From Methylobacterium sp. 17Sr1-1 (GTDB lineage Bacteria; Pseudomonadota; Alphaproteobacteria; Rhizobiales; Beijerinckiaceae), in the NCBI RefSeq assembly GCF_003173775.1, contig NZ_CP029552.1, positions 3,272,001 to 3,336,000 on the forward strand: a stretch of 64,000 bases of DNA, given 5' to 3'. Each line of letters begins with the position of its first letter. Position 1 is the first letter of the stretch. Below, piece after piece: positions 1 through 9,755 of this stretch. A model generated the notes under the pieces. The model did no database searches, was not told the DNA's origin, and saw only the letters and a list, made by a program, of their open reading frames with translations. The position numbers and the translations under genes are program-made.

Positions 1-353
1 CCGTCTCGCCCGCCGACCTGCATGACAGCCACGGCGTCGCGCTCCTGCGGGCCTCGCGTCAGCTCTGGCCGTTCCTCGCTCACTGCTTTGCCGATCGCGC
101 CTACCGGGGTGAGCGGGTCGGCACGGCCACAGCCATCACCGTCGAGATCGTCGAGCCCGAGGACCGCCAGATAGGCTTTGCGGTGCAGCCAAGACGCTGG
201 GTGATCAAGCGCACGCTCGGCTGGATCGGCCGCTGCCGTCGACTGGCCCGCGACCACGAGGCCACTGTCTCCTCGGCGCTCACCTTCTTCGTCCTCGCGG
301 CCGCCATGGTCCTCGTCAGGCGGCTCGCACGACCCTTATGAAACGGGGTCTTA
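1..353 (+). mobile_element. 3' end of an IS5-family insertion sequence
   Basis: The element runs off the left edge of the window. Its transposase stops at 341 and the GC-rich sequence changes within about a dozen bases to the AT-rich body of a methyltransferase gene on the other strand, which places the element's end near 342-353. The terminal inverted repeat cannot be confirmed because the other end is outside the window. Confidence 0.7.
3..341 (+). CDS. IS5-family transposase, C-terminal part (partial)
   Basis: This is the C-terminal 112 residues of a DDE transposase. The reading frame is open from the window edge and holds CFADRAYRGE, the region around the second acidic residue, followed by RRWVIKRTLGWIGRCRRLARD, which matches the RWVVERTFAWLGRCRRLAKD-type signature of IS5-family enzymes around the catalytic glutamate. 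In that signature the usual VVER reads VIKR here, so the position normally holding the catalytic Glu is Lys; the copy may therefore be inactive. The gene ends at a TGA just before the element's terminus and has inserted into the FkbM methyltransferase gene. Confidence 0.75.
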   Translation, partial: VSPADLHDSHGVALLRASRQLWPFLAHCFADRAYRGERVGTATAITVEIVEPEDRQIGFAVQPRRWVIKRTLGWIGRCRRLARDHEATVSSALTFFVLAAAMVLVRRLARPL

Positions 354-844
354 GGCTTCCAAATGGAGCCGGAAAGATGCCAGCCCTCTGGATAAAGCTT
401 CGGATCGTATTCCGGCGGTATGCCGCCGCTCATATTAAATTCTATCTCTCCGTCCTCTTTCCCTATTGCTGTTTCCACGAGCGTGATGTCTGATTTATCG
501 AGCCTCGCCTTCCATAAGCGGATCGCTCTGGGATCACATTCGAACGTGTAGATACGCGCCTTGGGAAACATCTCGGAGATCTTTTTTGTATCTATACCAT
601 CGTTGGCGCCCAATTCTACTATTAAGCTATCAGCCCCTTGGATCGATAATATGACATAACTCATCATAAATCGAACCGTGCGACATTTCATACGACATGC
701 ATCTGGCCCTCCAGTATTTAGCCGTCTAGTACTTCCGAAAACCCGATAGTAATCATTCGAAAAATATTTTGCAACTTTCCTGGGGGCAATAAATGTAATA
801 GCAACCAGCCGAGGTCGTACAATTTCATATTTTCTCCACGACAT
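350..844 (-). pseudogene. FkbM-family methyltransferase, truncated by IS5 insertion
   Basis: The first 165 or so residues of a SAM-dependent methyltransferase are present. The VELGANDGIDTK stretch is the SAM-binding glycine-rich motif I and YTFECDP is the acidic motif II typical of the FkbM family, whose members O-methylate sugars and other metabolites. The native sequence runs to about SGSIWKPK and then enters the IS element, so the C-terminal third is missing. The ATG follows the TAG of the upstream fucosyltransferase gene without a gap, so the two were translationally coupled. Such genes are common in polysaccharide clusters. The fragment retains the SAM site but is unlikely to fold as an active enzyme. 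Confidence 0.75.
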
Positions 845-1762
845 CTAGATCGTGATCCACTCCGCAGGAACCGGGCTCCCGCGATCGGCATGGGTTAGCG
901 TCCAGTTCCGTGGAGCGATTACATACTTTTTAGGATTGGCATTGAGCCAAGCGCCCCACCAGCTAAAAGAGCTATTTGCAATGATATGATGCGCGCATTT
1001 TGACATTAATATAATCTCCTCAGCATCTCTCTTCTCAAGGCCGCCATCAAGTTGCTCAACAAATATTGAATTGGAAGGAAAAATCATATTTTTCCTGCAC
1101 CAATCGATGTCATCACTGAAAATAATAAAGCATGCACCCGGAACAAGCTTGTTCATTTCCTCGATTGCAAGATTATACCAATCCTGGCTCATAGTTCCGT
1201 GATGTGAGGCCGCGTTGGGATTTGAAATGTAGTCCCCTCGGCGCACGTGTAACGAAACCAGAGGATAGAGTAAAGATTTTTGCAAAATGCCATTATAATA
1301 TTTTTTTCTGCTTTCTGGCACCGGATAAGAGAGCGTAAAATCACTTCTGATTACATCGGCTATCGTATTAAAATATTCTTGCCTTTGCCAGTATCCACTT
1401 AGATAGGCCGACTCTCTGACATTCATGGCATCACGATCAACAGGATAACCAAGTTGTGGGGTGTACAGCAATTCGAAACCCTGGAAAGGCTGTCGCTTTG
1501 CGGCGTCACCCACATGGAATCTGCATTTTTTGCCAGGCTCGACGCTGACCGGAACACCCCCAAGTGCTGAAGACAACACTCGCCCTTTGATCTGAAACGC
1601 ACTAAGACTAAACGAACGTTGAGTATCAGTATTAGGCCTGCCGCGATCAAACCAAGACGTATCGAGAACAATAGAACTTTTATTATGAATCGATAGGTTA
1701 CGCGCGATAGCGTACTGGAACATTTGATTACCGAGCCCGCCTATTATTCTAGTCACGATCAT
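845..1762 (-). CDS. GT11 family alpha-1,2-fucosyltransferase-like protein
   Basis: A 305-residue glycosyltransferase of family GT11, which transfers L-fucose from GDP-fucose to a hexose or deoxysugar acceptor. It opens with GGLGNQMFQYA (residues 8-18), carries the family's HVRRGDY motif (about 172-178) that contacts the nucleotide sugar, then IFSDD and the SSFSWWGAWL motif near the end. The ATG at 1762 was chosen over upstream codons because GGAGA lies just before it and the GT11 domain begins at once. It lies between a GT2 gene and the FkbM stump on the same strand, probably one operon. GDP-fucose could come from manC-gmd-fcl at 32-37 kb. AT-rich codon use unlike the chromosome right of 37 kb suggests transfer. 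Confidence 0.88.
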   Translation of the reverse strand: MIVTRIIGGLGNQMFQYAIARNLSIHNKSSIVLDTSWFDRGRPNTDTQRSFSLSAFQIKGRVLSSALGGVPVSVEPGKKCRFHVGDAAKRQPFQGFELLYTPQLGYPVDRDAMNVRESAYLSGYWQRQEYFNTIADVIRSDFTLSYPVPESRKKYYNGILQKSLLYPLVSLHVRRGDYISNPNAASHHGTMSQDWYNLAIEEMNKLVPGACFIIFSDDIDWCRKNMIFPSNSIFVEQLDGGLEKRDAEEIILMSKCAHHIIANSSFSWWGAWLNANPKKYVIAPRNWTLTHADRGSPVPAEWITI

Positions 1763-1868
1763 TATATTCTCCAAAAAGACGCGATTAGTGCTTGACTTCA
1801 ATTCACAAATAGCTTGTTGACACAACCGCACTCAGATCCAACAGGCGAATATTTATCTGACCTTGATA

Positions 1869-2651
1869 TCACTCGATTTGCCCTCGCCACCAATCGATAC
1901 GATCGTTAGCAATCGAGAGCGCATCATCTACATTTGGCGGGCGTTCGGAAAGGAGCCATGCTTTGAACTGTTCAAAGACCGCTAATTGCTGCTGTGCTTC
2001 AGGCTTTGATTTCTGACGAACGCTCACCTCGGGGGCGTCGCGGTATGAAACGAGCGGATCATTTATATATACGAAACTCGTGAAACAACAAACGCCCAAC
2101 CATAGCGCGTAATCTTCACAAAGCTTATCTTCTGGAAAGAACCCGACCTTATCAATTATTTTTTTGCTGACAACTGCGGAGCTGCAAACGACAAAGTTAC
2201 AGCATGCCAAAGCTTTCAAATCAAAATATTCACTATTGCTGTTTACCAGCAATACAGGATCTGGCTTCCCGCTAATAAACCGCCACGCCTCTGTACTACT
2301 TGCTAAATACTTACCGTCTTTCAGAGATGTCATCTGACGACTCAACTTGGTCGGATGCCACGTATCATCGTCGTCCATGAAAGCGAGCCATTCTCCTTTT
2401 GCCTGGCGAATTCCTCTGTTTCTCGGAACACCTGGCCACCCTGAATGAAACTCCGCTTCAACCCATTTGACACGCGGATCTGTGTGCTCAAGGACGAACT
2501 TGTCGGTCCCGTCCGCGGAACCATCGTCGCAAATGAGAATTTCCATGGGCGGATATGTCTGCGCGAGCACACTATCTACAGCTCTGATGAGCAATCCAAG
2601 CCTATTATACGTGGGTATAATGACAGATACCGTATCATATGATCCGACCAT
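1869..2651 (-). CDS. GT2 family glycosyltransferase
   Basis: A 260-residue GT-A fold enzyme. VSVIIPTYNR (residues 8-17) is the start of the nucleotide-binding fold, CDDGS (41-45) the first aspartate motif and FMDDDD (91-96) the metal-binding DxD region. LCEDYALW further on matches the position of the catalytic base in this family. Length is normal for a single-domain GT2 protein with no membrane segments, so it would act in the cytoplasm on a lipid-linked or nucleotide-sugar substrate that cannot be predicted. It is the first gene of the minus-strand GT2-GT11-FkbM group, with about 100 bases before the fucosyltransferase start. Confidence 0.87.
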   Translation of the reverse strand: MVGSYDTVSVIIPTYNRLGLLIRAVDSVLAQTYPPMEILICDDGSADGTDKFVLEHTDPRVKWVEAEFHSGWPGVPRNRGIRQAKGEWLAFMDDDDTWHPTKLSRQMTSLKDGKYLASSTEAWRFISGKPDPVLLVNSNSEYFDLKALACCNFVVCSSAVVSKKIIDKVGFFPEDKLCEDYALWLGVCCFTSFVYINDPLVSYRDAPEVSVRQKSKPEAQQQLAVFEQFKAWLLSERPPNVDDALSIANDRIDWWRGQIE

Positions 2652-4328
2652 TGCTTATACCTTGAGCTTTCTTTGATTTCGGGCGACTAATTTACGTAAT
2701 TTCAATGCTGACTCGGCCTCCATCAACAATACGGGCTCAACTTCACGGATAGATATGCTGCATCTTAACTTGCATGCGGACAAAGGTGCCTCTCTGAACT
2801 CGGCTATTTACACAATTCAAAGCGAATTGGCATTTTCTCCGTCCTTTGAAGTAAGTGAAGCTCTGAAACGGTAGGACCAAGCGCGCCACCCCATTTCCGC
2901 ACCGGGTCCAACAGGCCAGCGGTCACTTGGTTGGGGAACGCGCAGAGGCCGGGCGAGAGACATTCGCGACGCTGACAGAAAGCGCGGAATATAATCGAGC
3001 AAGAGCGTCATAGGTAATGAGGTCTCGCTGCTCTTATGCCTTTCATTCCCCAGCCGGGAAATTGCTCAAAGAGCGATAGCAAAGCCTGAGCGGCGTCTCG
3101 GGCGTGCCCCCCCTGATGGAGACATGATCCGTCGCTCTCACCGAAGGGGGATCGAAACACCAAAGCGCCTACGCTTAGCAGCGAAGCCTGGCAGTGGCTC
3201 AACCGCCGTCTGGGAGGTGGCGCGACGAAGAGGTACTTCACAGATGCGATCGCGCAATCTCCCGTGATCGGGGGCTCAAGGTCCCGAGCGGCAAGGCGCG
3301 AGCAGCGCCCTACCACCACGTGGTTCCGCACCCATCTCTTCCCTTGGGTCAACCGCCAAATCTGCACCCCGCCTCTCGGCAGAGCCTTGCCATGCTTTTA
3401 ATGCTCTGCCGGTCATACGTCCATGCCCCGGCGCAGCCTCAAAGCTTGAGCCTCCGCCCTCCCCGCCCGTGATCACGCAGCTTATATCCATGGTTTGCTT
3501 TCGAGGGAAGAAGTTGTCAACGCCGTTCGAAGTCTGACCCAGCGTCCGGCGTTCGCCGGTAACGGTCGCGTCGCGAGGAACCGGGCGTGCCGCAGGTCGT
3601 GCTTGGCGCGCCCTTACACCGTCCGCTTCCGTCTCCGCCGTCTCCGCCGGCTCCCCCGAAACGCTCCGTGCCAGCACCAGCACAGCGTTCATGACGGCTC
3701 GATCTCTGGGACAGGAGCACAATGCCGTCGATGAGCCGCCCGTCCAGCTCGCTGCGCTCACCATCCCGCAGGAGTCTCAGCGCCGTCCGCCGCACCGAAG
3801 GGCGCCGCCTGGGAATCGATCTCATCCGAGGCAAGCCGCCCTCGAAGCGCAGCATCGCAGAGCCGGATGCATCTCATGCCACCCCGGAAGCCCGGTATTC
3901 GCCGGTCGCACCACACCAACGTAGAGCTCGCTTTCTCCGAACCGCCGAAACGAGGTGGAGGATGAACGAATTGGTGATCAACGTCCGCCCCTTTGGCGGA
4001 AAATCGGCGCCATGCTGGGACGCAATCAGTGCCGCACCGTATTCCGCGACTGCCCGGAGTCACGCCTATTATCAACGATCCGAGATGCTGACGGATCGAA
4101 CCGTTGATCTAGCTGGAATTTTTCGCAATAGCATAGGCGTGACGGTAGTGGGCGTTCCACCCGCCGGACCTGCTGTCGCGCGTTGGAACGCGATTGGGAT
4201 GGGCGCACGAGGCTCGGCCGTCGACGCAGCCGCTGCGACTCACCAGGCTCCGAGCCACACGAGGGGCGGCGCGCGGCGCTGCCGATCCAGCTCCTTCTGG
4301 CCCCACCATGAGTCGTGGCCGAGCAGGT
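2652..4328. other. Intergenic, no gene recognised
   Basis: About 1.7 kb between the GT2 gene and the 3' end of the group II intron. Several short open frames overlap on both strands, but none shows a family motif, a convincing start or consistent codon use. The part from 3000 on is GC-rich and looks like decayed mobile DNA, while 2652-2830 is AT-rich and probably holds the promoter of the GT2 operon. Confidence 0.5.
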
Positions 4329-4367
4329 GTCGGGGCCGGGGCTCGTTGCCGAGCCCCGGCTCCCTCA

Positions 4368-4401
4368 GAACCGGACGGGACGATCTCTCGTCATCCGGCT
4401 C
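4368..4401 (-). other. Group II intron domain V
   Basis: The catalytic hairpin reads GAGCCGGATGACGAG then AGATCGTCCCGTCCGGTTC on the minus strand. It has the conserved GAGCCG start, the GAGA-type terminal loop and the CGGTTC end of the 34-base consensus. The stop codon of the intron-encoded protein overlaps its first bases, as is usual for compact bacterial introns. Confidence 0.85.
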
Positions 4402-6014
4402 AAGCCTCTGCCGCCTGGCTCATCGTCCGCGCGTGGTGAGCCTTGTGGCACCACCGATGCACCAGCTTCAGGTTGGTGATCCGGTCCGTCCCGCTGCAAT
4501 GGCGCGGTGTGTCGTGGTGGACCTCGACGAAGGTGATGTCCTCGTCGGGATCGAACATCACGCCGCAGAGCGCACATCGGTAGTCCTGCTGCCGTAGTAG
4601 CGTCGCTCGCGTGCGAGACCGCATCGTCTCGTCCCGTCGCCGGCGCCGCTGGGCCTGCCAGTATGTTCGGTCGTCGGGATTCAGCGGGCTGCGCTTGCCC
4701 TGGACCTTCGCATGCCGGACTATCCCCACCTCGTCGTGCCGCACGAGCTTGGTTTTGCCGTCCACGAAGTTCCACGCCGGGTCGAAGTACCTCGACCGAA
4801 CCCATCTTGCCGCCTTGGTCGGATGGCGCCGCTTGGCCCACCGCCACAGCTTGGCGAAGACGTGATGATCCGCCGTGTGGAACGCGTGTTTCGACGCGCC
4901 GTGCCGGTAGTAGGCCGTCCAGCCCCGGATCACCGGGTTCAGGGCGGCGATCACCTGGCTCGGGCTGGCCTGACGATGGTCGCGCAGGTAGTCCCCGATG
5001 GCGCGCAGGTGCCGCACCACCTTGGCCTTCTGCGACCGCGTCAGAACCTTGCCCCGGATGCGTCGAACGGTGAAGCCCAGGAAGTCCACACCGTCGTCGA
5101 TGTGAACGATCCGGGTCTTCGCCTCGCTCAGCTGCAGACCGCGTGCACCCAGGAACCGGGATAGCGCGGGAACGACGTGGGTCTGCAGGACCTCCTGTGT
5201 CGGTGCCGTCACCACCAGGTCGTCGGCGTAGCGGATCAGGCTGACGCCGCGGTTCTCACCGCGGCGCAGGCTCGGGCGGACGTACCGGCCCCGAGCATCC
5301 TCGGCTCCGAAGAGCCGCTCCATGCCGTCGAGCGCGACGTTGGCCAGCAATGGCGATAGGGGACCGCCTTGCGGCGTCCCGGCCGTCGTCGCCGACCACC
5401 TGCCGAGATCCACCGCGCCGGCTTTGAGCCAGCGCCGGATCAGGGTGGTGAACACCGGCAGCCTCGCCAGCAACGGATCGTGTCCGATGGCGTCGAAGCA
5501 GCCGGCGATGTCCGCATCGAGCAGCCAGCCACTCGCACCGGCCGGGTCGGAACCCGTAGCTGTTCGCCTCGAAGCGCGTCTCCCATTCGGGTTCCAGCGC
5601 CAGTTTGACGAGCATCTGCATGGCCCGGTCCCGGACCGTCGGGATGCCCAGGGGGCGCTGCCGCCCGTCTGGCTTGGGGATGTACACCCGCCGGACCGGC
5701 TGCGGCCGGTAGCCCCTCAGGCCGAGGCCGTGATCGGCCAACCTCATCCGGCTCTCGGGCGTCCTGCACACCACGCCGTCGATGCCGGGCGTATCGCGGC
5801 CCGCGTTCTGCTGGGTCACCCGGCGGACCGCGAGCCGTTTTGCGGATGTGGAGCGAACCAGGAGCTTCTGCAGGTTCTTGACCTGCCGAGCCTTCCCGGC
5901 TGCCGCGGCACGGAAGATGCGGCCCTGCAATCGCTTCACGGCGTCCTCCGTCGCGGCCCAATCGATCTCGGGCCACGTCGTCTGTCCGCGTTCACCGGTC
6001 AGTTCGGCTGTCAC
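4400..6014 (-). pseudogene. ltrA: Group II intron reverse transcriptase/maturase with HNH domain, internal deletion
   Basis: The N-terminal part starts at a GTG (6014) and runs through the RT0-like region, DTPGIDGV, YIPKPDGRQRPLGIPTVRDR and NSYGFRPGR. At about 5540 the frame changes: LLDADIAGCFDAI follows in a different frame, and roughly 20-25 residues normally found between these two motifs are missing. The rest is intact: GTPQGGPLSPLLANV, the catalytic YADD, the maturase/thumb region, and a C-terminal HNH endonuclease with two CxxC-like elements (CALC, HRWCHK). A deletion plus frameshift in the RT palm means no active enzyme. The protein normally helps splicing and drives retrohoming, so this intron would depend on a protein supplied in trans. 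Confidence 0.85.
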
Positions 6015-6085
6015 CGTCCAACGTCCCCGGCAAGTCCAATCGATCCAAAGCTTCTCGACCGTTGAGACCCTAGAGCATCGCCCGG

Positions 6086-6706
6086 TCAGTCTGCAACGCA
6101 GCAGTCTATCTGGTATCCCGCTGCATTGAGGTAGTTGCGACACTCCTGCGGGGTGAAAGCTGCGAAGGCTTGGCGGATCGCAGCATGCAGGTCTTCGACC
6201 GTGCGCGCGGCTGCGGTGCGCAGCAACGTCTTGAGCTTGGCGAAGGCCTGCTCGATCGGGTTGAACTCCGGGCTGTAGGGCGGCAGGTACACCACCCGCG
6301 CGCCCGCCGCCGCAATGGCCTCGCGCACGCCCGCCACCTTGTGGGCCTGGAGGTTGTCGAGGATCACCGTATCGCCCGGCCGGAGCACTGGGACCAGCGT
6401 GTCGGTGACGTAGTCCAGGAAGCGCTGGCCGTTGGTAGCGCCCTCGAAGATCGCCGTTGCCGTCAGGCCGCTCGCGCGCAGGGCTGCCGTGACGGTGGTG
6501 GTCTTGTCGTGCCCGCATGGCATCGGCAGGCGACAGCGCTGGCCGCGTGGGGCCCAGCCGTAGCGGCGTGCCATCCGGGTCGAGGCTGCCGTCTCATCAA
6601 TGAACACCAAACGGTCCGGATCGAGGTCGAGTTGACCCTCGAACCACGCCTGGCGCGCCTGCGCTACGTCCGGACGGTCCTGCTCGGCGGCGTGGAGAGC
6701 CCCTTT
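6086..6706 (-). CDS. IS630 transposase, catalytic ORFB (copy 1)
   Basis: This frame holds the DDE catalytic domain: FIDETAAS with the first aspartate, VILDNLQAHK with the second, and FNPIEQAFAKLK with the glutamate 35 residues later, the D-D34E spacing of the IS630/Tc1-mariner superfamily. There is no good start codon before the first catalytic aspartate, so the domain is most likely made as a fusion with the upstream ORFA by a -1 frameshift near 6703-6709. No stop or frameshift damage is visible. Confidence 0.88.
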   Translation of the reverse strand, partial: KGALHAAEQDRPDVAQARQAWFEGQLDLDPDRLVFIDETAASTRMARRYGWAPRGQRCRLPMPCGHDKTTTVTAALRASGLTATAIFEGATNGQRFLDYVTDTLVPVLRPGDTVILDNLQAHKVAGVREAIAAAGARVVYLPPYSPEFNPIEQAFAKLKTLLRTAAARTVEDLHAAIRQAFAAFTPQECRNYLNAAGYQIDCCVAD

Positions 6707-7047
6707 TTACGGGTGATGCGATGACGGGCCAGGAAGCGCGACAGGCCGCTGGTGCTGGTGGTGACGCCCTGCTCGGCCAAAGCGTGGCGCAACTCCGACA
6801 GCACGATGTTGCCGCACTCCTCGCACAGCCTCAGGATCCGCGGGGCATGAGCCTCGATGACCTGCGAGCGCTGGTCTCCGCCCATCGGCTTGGGTCGGAC
6901 GTGGCCGTCCCGGAGATGGCGGGCGTGCCAGCGACTGACGCTGGCGGCGCTGACGCCGAACCGCTCGCCAGCTTGGCGGCAGGACGCGCCTGCCAGGACG
7001 GCAGACACGACGCGCTCACGCAGATCGACGGACAAGGGTGACGTCAT
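6664..7047 (-). CDS. IS630 transposase, DNA-binding ORFA (copy 1)
   Basis: A helix-turn-helix protein that recognises the element ends. The ATG at 7047 is preceded by GAAGGAGCC and starts MTSPLSVDLRERVV; SCRQAGERFGVSAASVSRW is the first helix-turn-helix, and a second winged-helix part follows (LSELRHALAEQG). The frame overlaps ORFB and ends shortly after RITRKKG, the point of the proposed frameshift. This copy has Cys where the other two have Arg in LRLCEE(C/R)GN. Confidence 0.87.
   Translation of the reverse strand: MTSPLSVDLRERVVSAVLAGASCRQAGERFGVSAASVSRWHARHLRDGHVRPKPMGGDQRSQVIEAHAPRILRLCEECGNIVLSELRHALAEQGVTTSTSGLSRFLARHRITRKKGLSTPPSRTVRT
6700..6709 (-). promoter_or_regulatory. Candidate -1 ribosomal frameshift site in IS630 copy 1
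   Basis: The minus strand reads T AAA AAG GGG in the ORFA frame. ORFB opens in the -1 frame right after a TAA that overlaps this run. Shifting back one base on the AAA AAG pair joins the helix-turn-helix half to the catalytic half. Programmed -1 frameshifting on A-rich heptamers is known in several IS families; here it is inferred from frame geometry. The same site exists in copies 2 and 3. Confidence 0.6.
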
Positions 7048-7672
7048 CGCTGGCTCCTTCAGCCAACCAACGCCCTTACCAACTTGGCCGTTGCAGACCG
7101 ATCGCACAGCGCTCTAGCGGAAGTCAGCACCCTTTCGGGTCGGGTATCTCCTCGTCGCCGAGGCCCTGTCCGCCCGGTTACAGGGCGGCCTTCGCTTGCT
7201 CCGCCGTTCCTCTACCCCCTCCGCCATGCCCTTCCTTGCGGTCGGGAGACCGTCGCCTTGCGGCGGCGGGACGGGTGGGGCTTACCCTGTTGCCCGATGG
7301 GGAGAAGCGGAGGGGGGGGCTGCGCCCTATGGTCCGGCGGGTCATGTTGCCACCGTCGTCGATGCTGACACTCGACGATCCGACCCGCGTGCCGTTTTGG
7401 CGCCGGCCTGACAGCACCTTTGGCCGGTTGCGGATGACGGACCTTGACTGCGGGCGTTCACACACGTTGAGCCTTCCATCCTCTGCTGGGCCGCCTCCGG
7501 ATTGGTGCTTCCAGATTAGGGCTGTTGTCTCCGGAGCTTCGCACGTCGGATCGCTCCTTCGCACGTCCGGGTAGCAGCACTCGGGTGGACGAGGTTCCCT
7601 TACGGGACACTCCTCCATCGGACCTTGCGGGCTACTGGAGCGGTGTGGGTTCCAGCAGCCCTCAGGTCGCAC

Positions 7673-8540
7673 GCCAGCGATCCGCGACCTGACTCACCTC
7701 CGGCGCATTGCGCGCGAGGTCGATCAGACCGACGACGAGACCAGCTCTCAAGCCCGCGGCACTGTGGCGGGGCAGCTACAGATCAAAGATCGCTTACGAT
7801 CTACAAGCCGAAGCTTCATAGCATGAGGATCGGTAATGCAAGGAAATCACCCAAAAGCGGTAGTCGGTAGCAAGCCTTCAAACAGGCGCAAGCCGGCGGT
7901 CGATGCCTTCGATCCGCACTTCTCACGTCCTGTCCGGTCCGTCCTCAACGTCCCCGATACCCGTGAGGCGCAGGCGGTTGCCTTCGAACCTCACTTTCCT
8001 CCGATAGCGGGGAGACCCGCAAGGGGGAGGTAAGCGGGAACTGCAACGGCGGTACGAGCGCTATCTGTCGGCGTCTCGCCGAGGGACTACGAGCCGAGAA
8101 ATGACAGATCCTCGCAGAGAGGGGGTCTACGATGGCCGCTGTACAGTATTCACCGGACGCAGAGGCATCCTCTCGGACCTGCCCGGCCTGAGCAACGCGG
8201 CGTCGTTGCAACATCACCTAAGCTGGAGTGCAGTCGTACCAAGGGTGACAACGGAACGATCGTTGGGCGCGCTTGTAGTAGCGGATCGTGGTTCGAACAT
8301 CATGCACGCGAGGCCGCTGCGCCGGCTCAGAAAGCGGACAGTCGGCCAGTTCGGCAGTCCTGGTTATCGTCAATCCGACAAGGTGCTCCTAATCGCGGCC
8401 CGTCAAGCGGTCCGTCAGTACATTCACGGGCGAACCATTCGCGTTACTTGCAGACCGTAAGCTACCCATGCTCAACGTTGCTGCGACGGCAGTGCTGCTC
8501 CGCCTGTCGGCGAACAATCCCTCGATCACGGCGCGGCGGA
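7673..8540. other. Intergenic between intron and IS3, no gene recognised
   Basis: The 5' exon side of the intron. A plus-strand frame starting near AIRDLTHLRRIAREVDQ looks protein-like for about 45 residues up to a stop near 7827 but matches nothing I know. The remainder contains scattered stops in all frames and resembles decayed coding DNA. Confidence 0.45.
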
Positions 8541-8575
8541 TTGATCAGCCCCCACGGGGTGGCCCGAGTGGAATG

Positions 8576-9476
8576 TTAGTGGACCGTGGGCCTTTCCACC
8601 ACGGGTAGCTTGCCCGGCGGAGCCGGTCGGGCGAGCGCAGCCGGCCAAGCGGCCAGGGCGGGCACGAACACCTCCGGGGCGGGCGGGCGGTAGCCGAGCG
8701 AGGCGTGCGGCCGAACTCCGTTGTAGTGCCTTCTCCAGATCTCGATCAGGACCTGCGCCTCCCGCAGAGAGTAGAAGATCTCCCCGTTCAGCAACTCATC
8801 CCGTAGCCTCGCGTTGAAGCTCTCGATGTAACCGTTTTCCCGCGGTGAGCCAGGCGTGATGTAGGCCGTCTTTGCGCCCACGGCGGCGATCCACTTCTGC
8901 ACAGATTGGGCGATGAACTCAGGTCCATTGTCAGAGCGAACGTGCGCAGGCACGCCGCGGAGGATGAACAAGTCCGAGAGCACATCGATCACGTCCGGGG
9001 CCTTGAGCTTGCGCGCCACCCGGATGGCCAAGCACTCGCGGGTGAACTCGTCAATGACGTTCAGCAGGCGGACCTTGCGCCCGTCATGCGTGCGCGCCTC
9101 GACGAAGTCGTAGGACCAGACATGATCGCGGTGCTCGGGCCGCAGCCGGACACAGGAGCCATCCCGTCCCACAACCGGCCCTTCTTGGGCTGACGGGCCG
9201 GCACCTTCAGCCCCTCCAGCCGCCACAGTCGCTCCACCCGCTTGTCGTTGACCAGCCAGCCCGCCGCCCGCAGCAGGGCGGCGATCTTGCGGTAGCCGTA
9301 GCGGCCATACCGGCGCGCCAACTCGATCAGGTCAGCCAGCAGCGCCGCCTCGTCGTCTCCCCCGCGGCACCTTGCGCTGCGTCGAGCGATGCTGCCCGAG
9401 AGCGCGACAGGCGCGCCGCTCGTAGACCGTCAGCACGGTCGGACATGCTCGATGCAGGCGCGCCGGCGCGCGGGGC
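8576..9476 (-). pseudogene. IS3-family orfB transposase (rve integrase domain), frameshifted
   Basis: The catalytic part is easy to read: HVWSYDFVE with the first aspartate, [10 protein letters not shown] with the second, and [18 protein letters not shown] with the glutamate, the DDE triad of IS3/retroviral integrases. The N-terminal part ([27 protein letters not shown]) is in another frame, and the change occurs near 9165 between KKGRLW and DGSC. A second frame change is seen near 9356, between RKVPRG and DDEAALL. Two frameshifts in one gene argue for real decay and not a sequencing slip. Confidence 0.8.
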
Positions 9477-9755
9477 TCAGACGTTTCCCCGGGCGGCCTC
9501 CTGCAGGATCAGCTTGTCGAGTGTGTGGTCCGCGATCGCCTTGCGCAGCCGCTGGTTCTCGGTCTCCAGCTCCTTCATCCGGCGCACCTGGTCGGACTTC
9601 AGCCCACCGAACTCCTTGCGCCAGCGGTAATACGTGACCTCGGTCACGCCGATACCCCGGATCGCGTCAGCCACGCTCTGCCCCTGTGAGACCAGCACAT
9701 CCACCTGTCGCAGCTTGGCAACAAACTCTTCCGGCTGGTGCTTCTTGGTTCCCAT
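9477..9755 (-). CDS. IS3-family orfA transposase
   Basis: A 92-residue helix-turn-helix protein starting MGTKKHQPEEFVAKLRQ. The DNA-binding part is SVADAIRGIGVTEVTYYRWRKEFGG, followed by a leucine-rich segment (MKELETENQRLRKAIAD) that in IS3 OrfA proteins forms the coiled coil used for dimerisation. It is intact, unlike orfB. Start chosen at the ATG at 9755 because the homologous N-terminus in the family begins there; an upstream ATG at 9785 would add ten residues. Confidence 0.8.
   Translation of the reverse strand: MGTKKHQPEEFVAKLRQVDVLVSQGQSVADAIRGIGVTEVTYYRWRKEFGGLKSDQVRRMKELETENQRLRKAIADHTLDKLILQEAARGNV

Larger units (their letters stand above)
6073..7114 (-). mobile_element. IS630-family element, copy 1 (in the group II intron)
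   Basis: A 1042-bp element bounded by a TA duplication (6071-6072 and 7115-7116) in a CTAG target. The ends form an imperfect inverted repeat: GAGCATCGCCCGGTCAGTCTGCAAC at one end against GAGCGCTGTGCGATCGGTCTGCAAC at the other, best conserved in the GTCTGCAAC part. It lies in intron domain IV, about 58 bases upstream of the reverse-transcriptase start. Two further near-identical copies are at 19980-21021 and 30503-31544. Confidence 0.93.
4329..7672 (-). mobile_element. Group II intron, interrupted by an IS630 element
   Basis: Both ends can be read on the minus strand. The 5' end is GTGCGACCTGAG at 7672, fitting the bacterial GUGYG consensus. Domain V is a 34-base hairpin at 4368-4401 and is followed by a GC-rich domain VI hairpin (4335-4360) and a CCGAC-type 3' end near 4329. 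The exact 3' base is uncertain, and I do not see a clear bulged branch-point A. Without the IS630 copy at 6073-7114 the intron is about 2.3 kb, a normal size for an intron with an encoded reverse transcriptase. The host exon sequence on either side is not recognisable. Confidence 0.8.

Noticed and set aside
3194..4597. Overlapping frames on both strands left of the intron
   Set aside because: No motif, no good start, and composition typical of non-coding GC-rich DNA.
5256..6518. 420-codon minus-strand frame joining IS630 and intron sequence
   Set aside because: It crosses the IS junction at 6071 and is a chance fusion of an out-of-frame IS reading and the reverse-transcriptase N-terminus.
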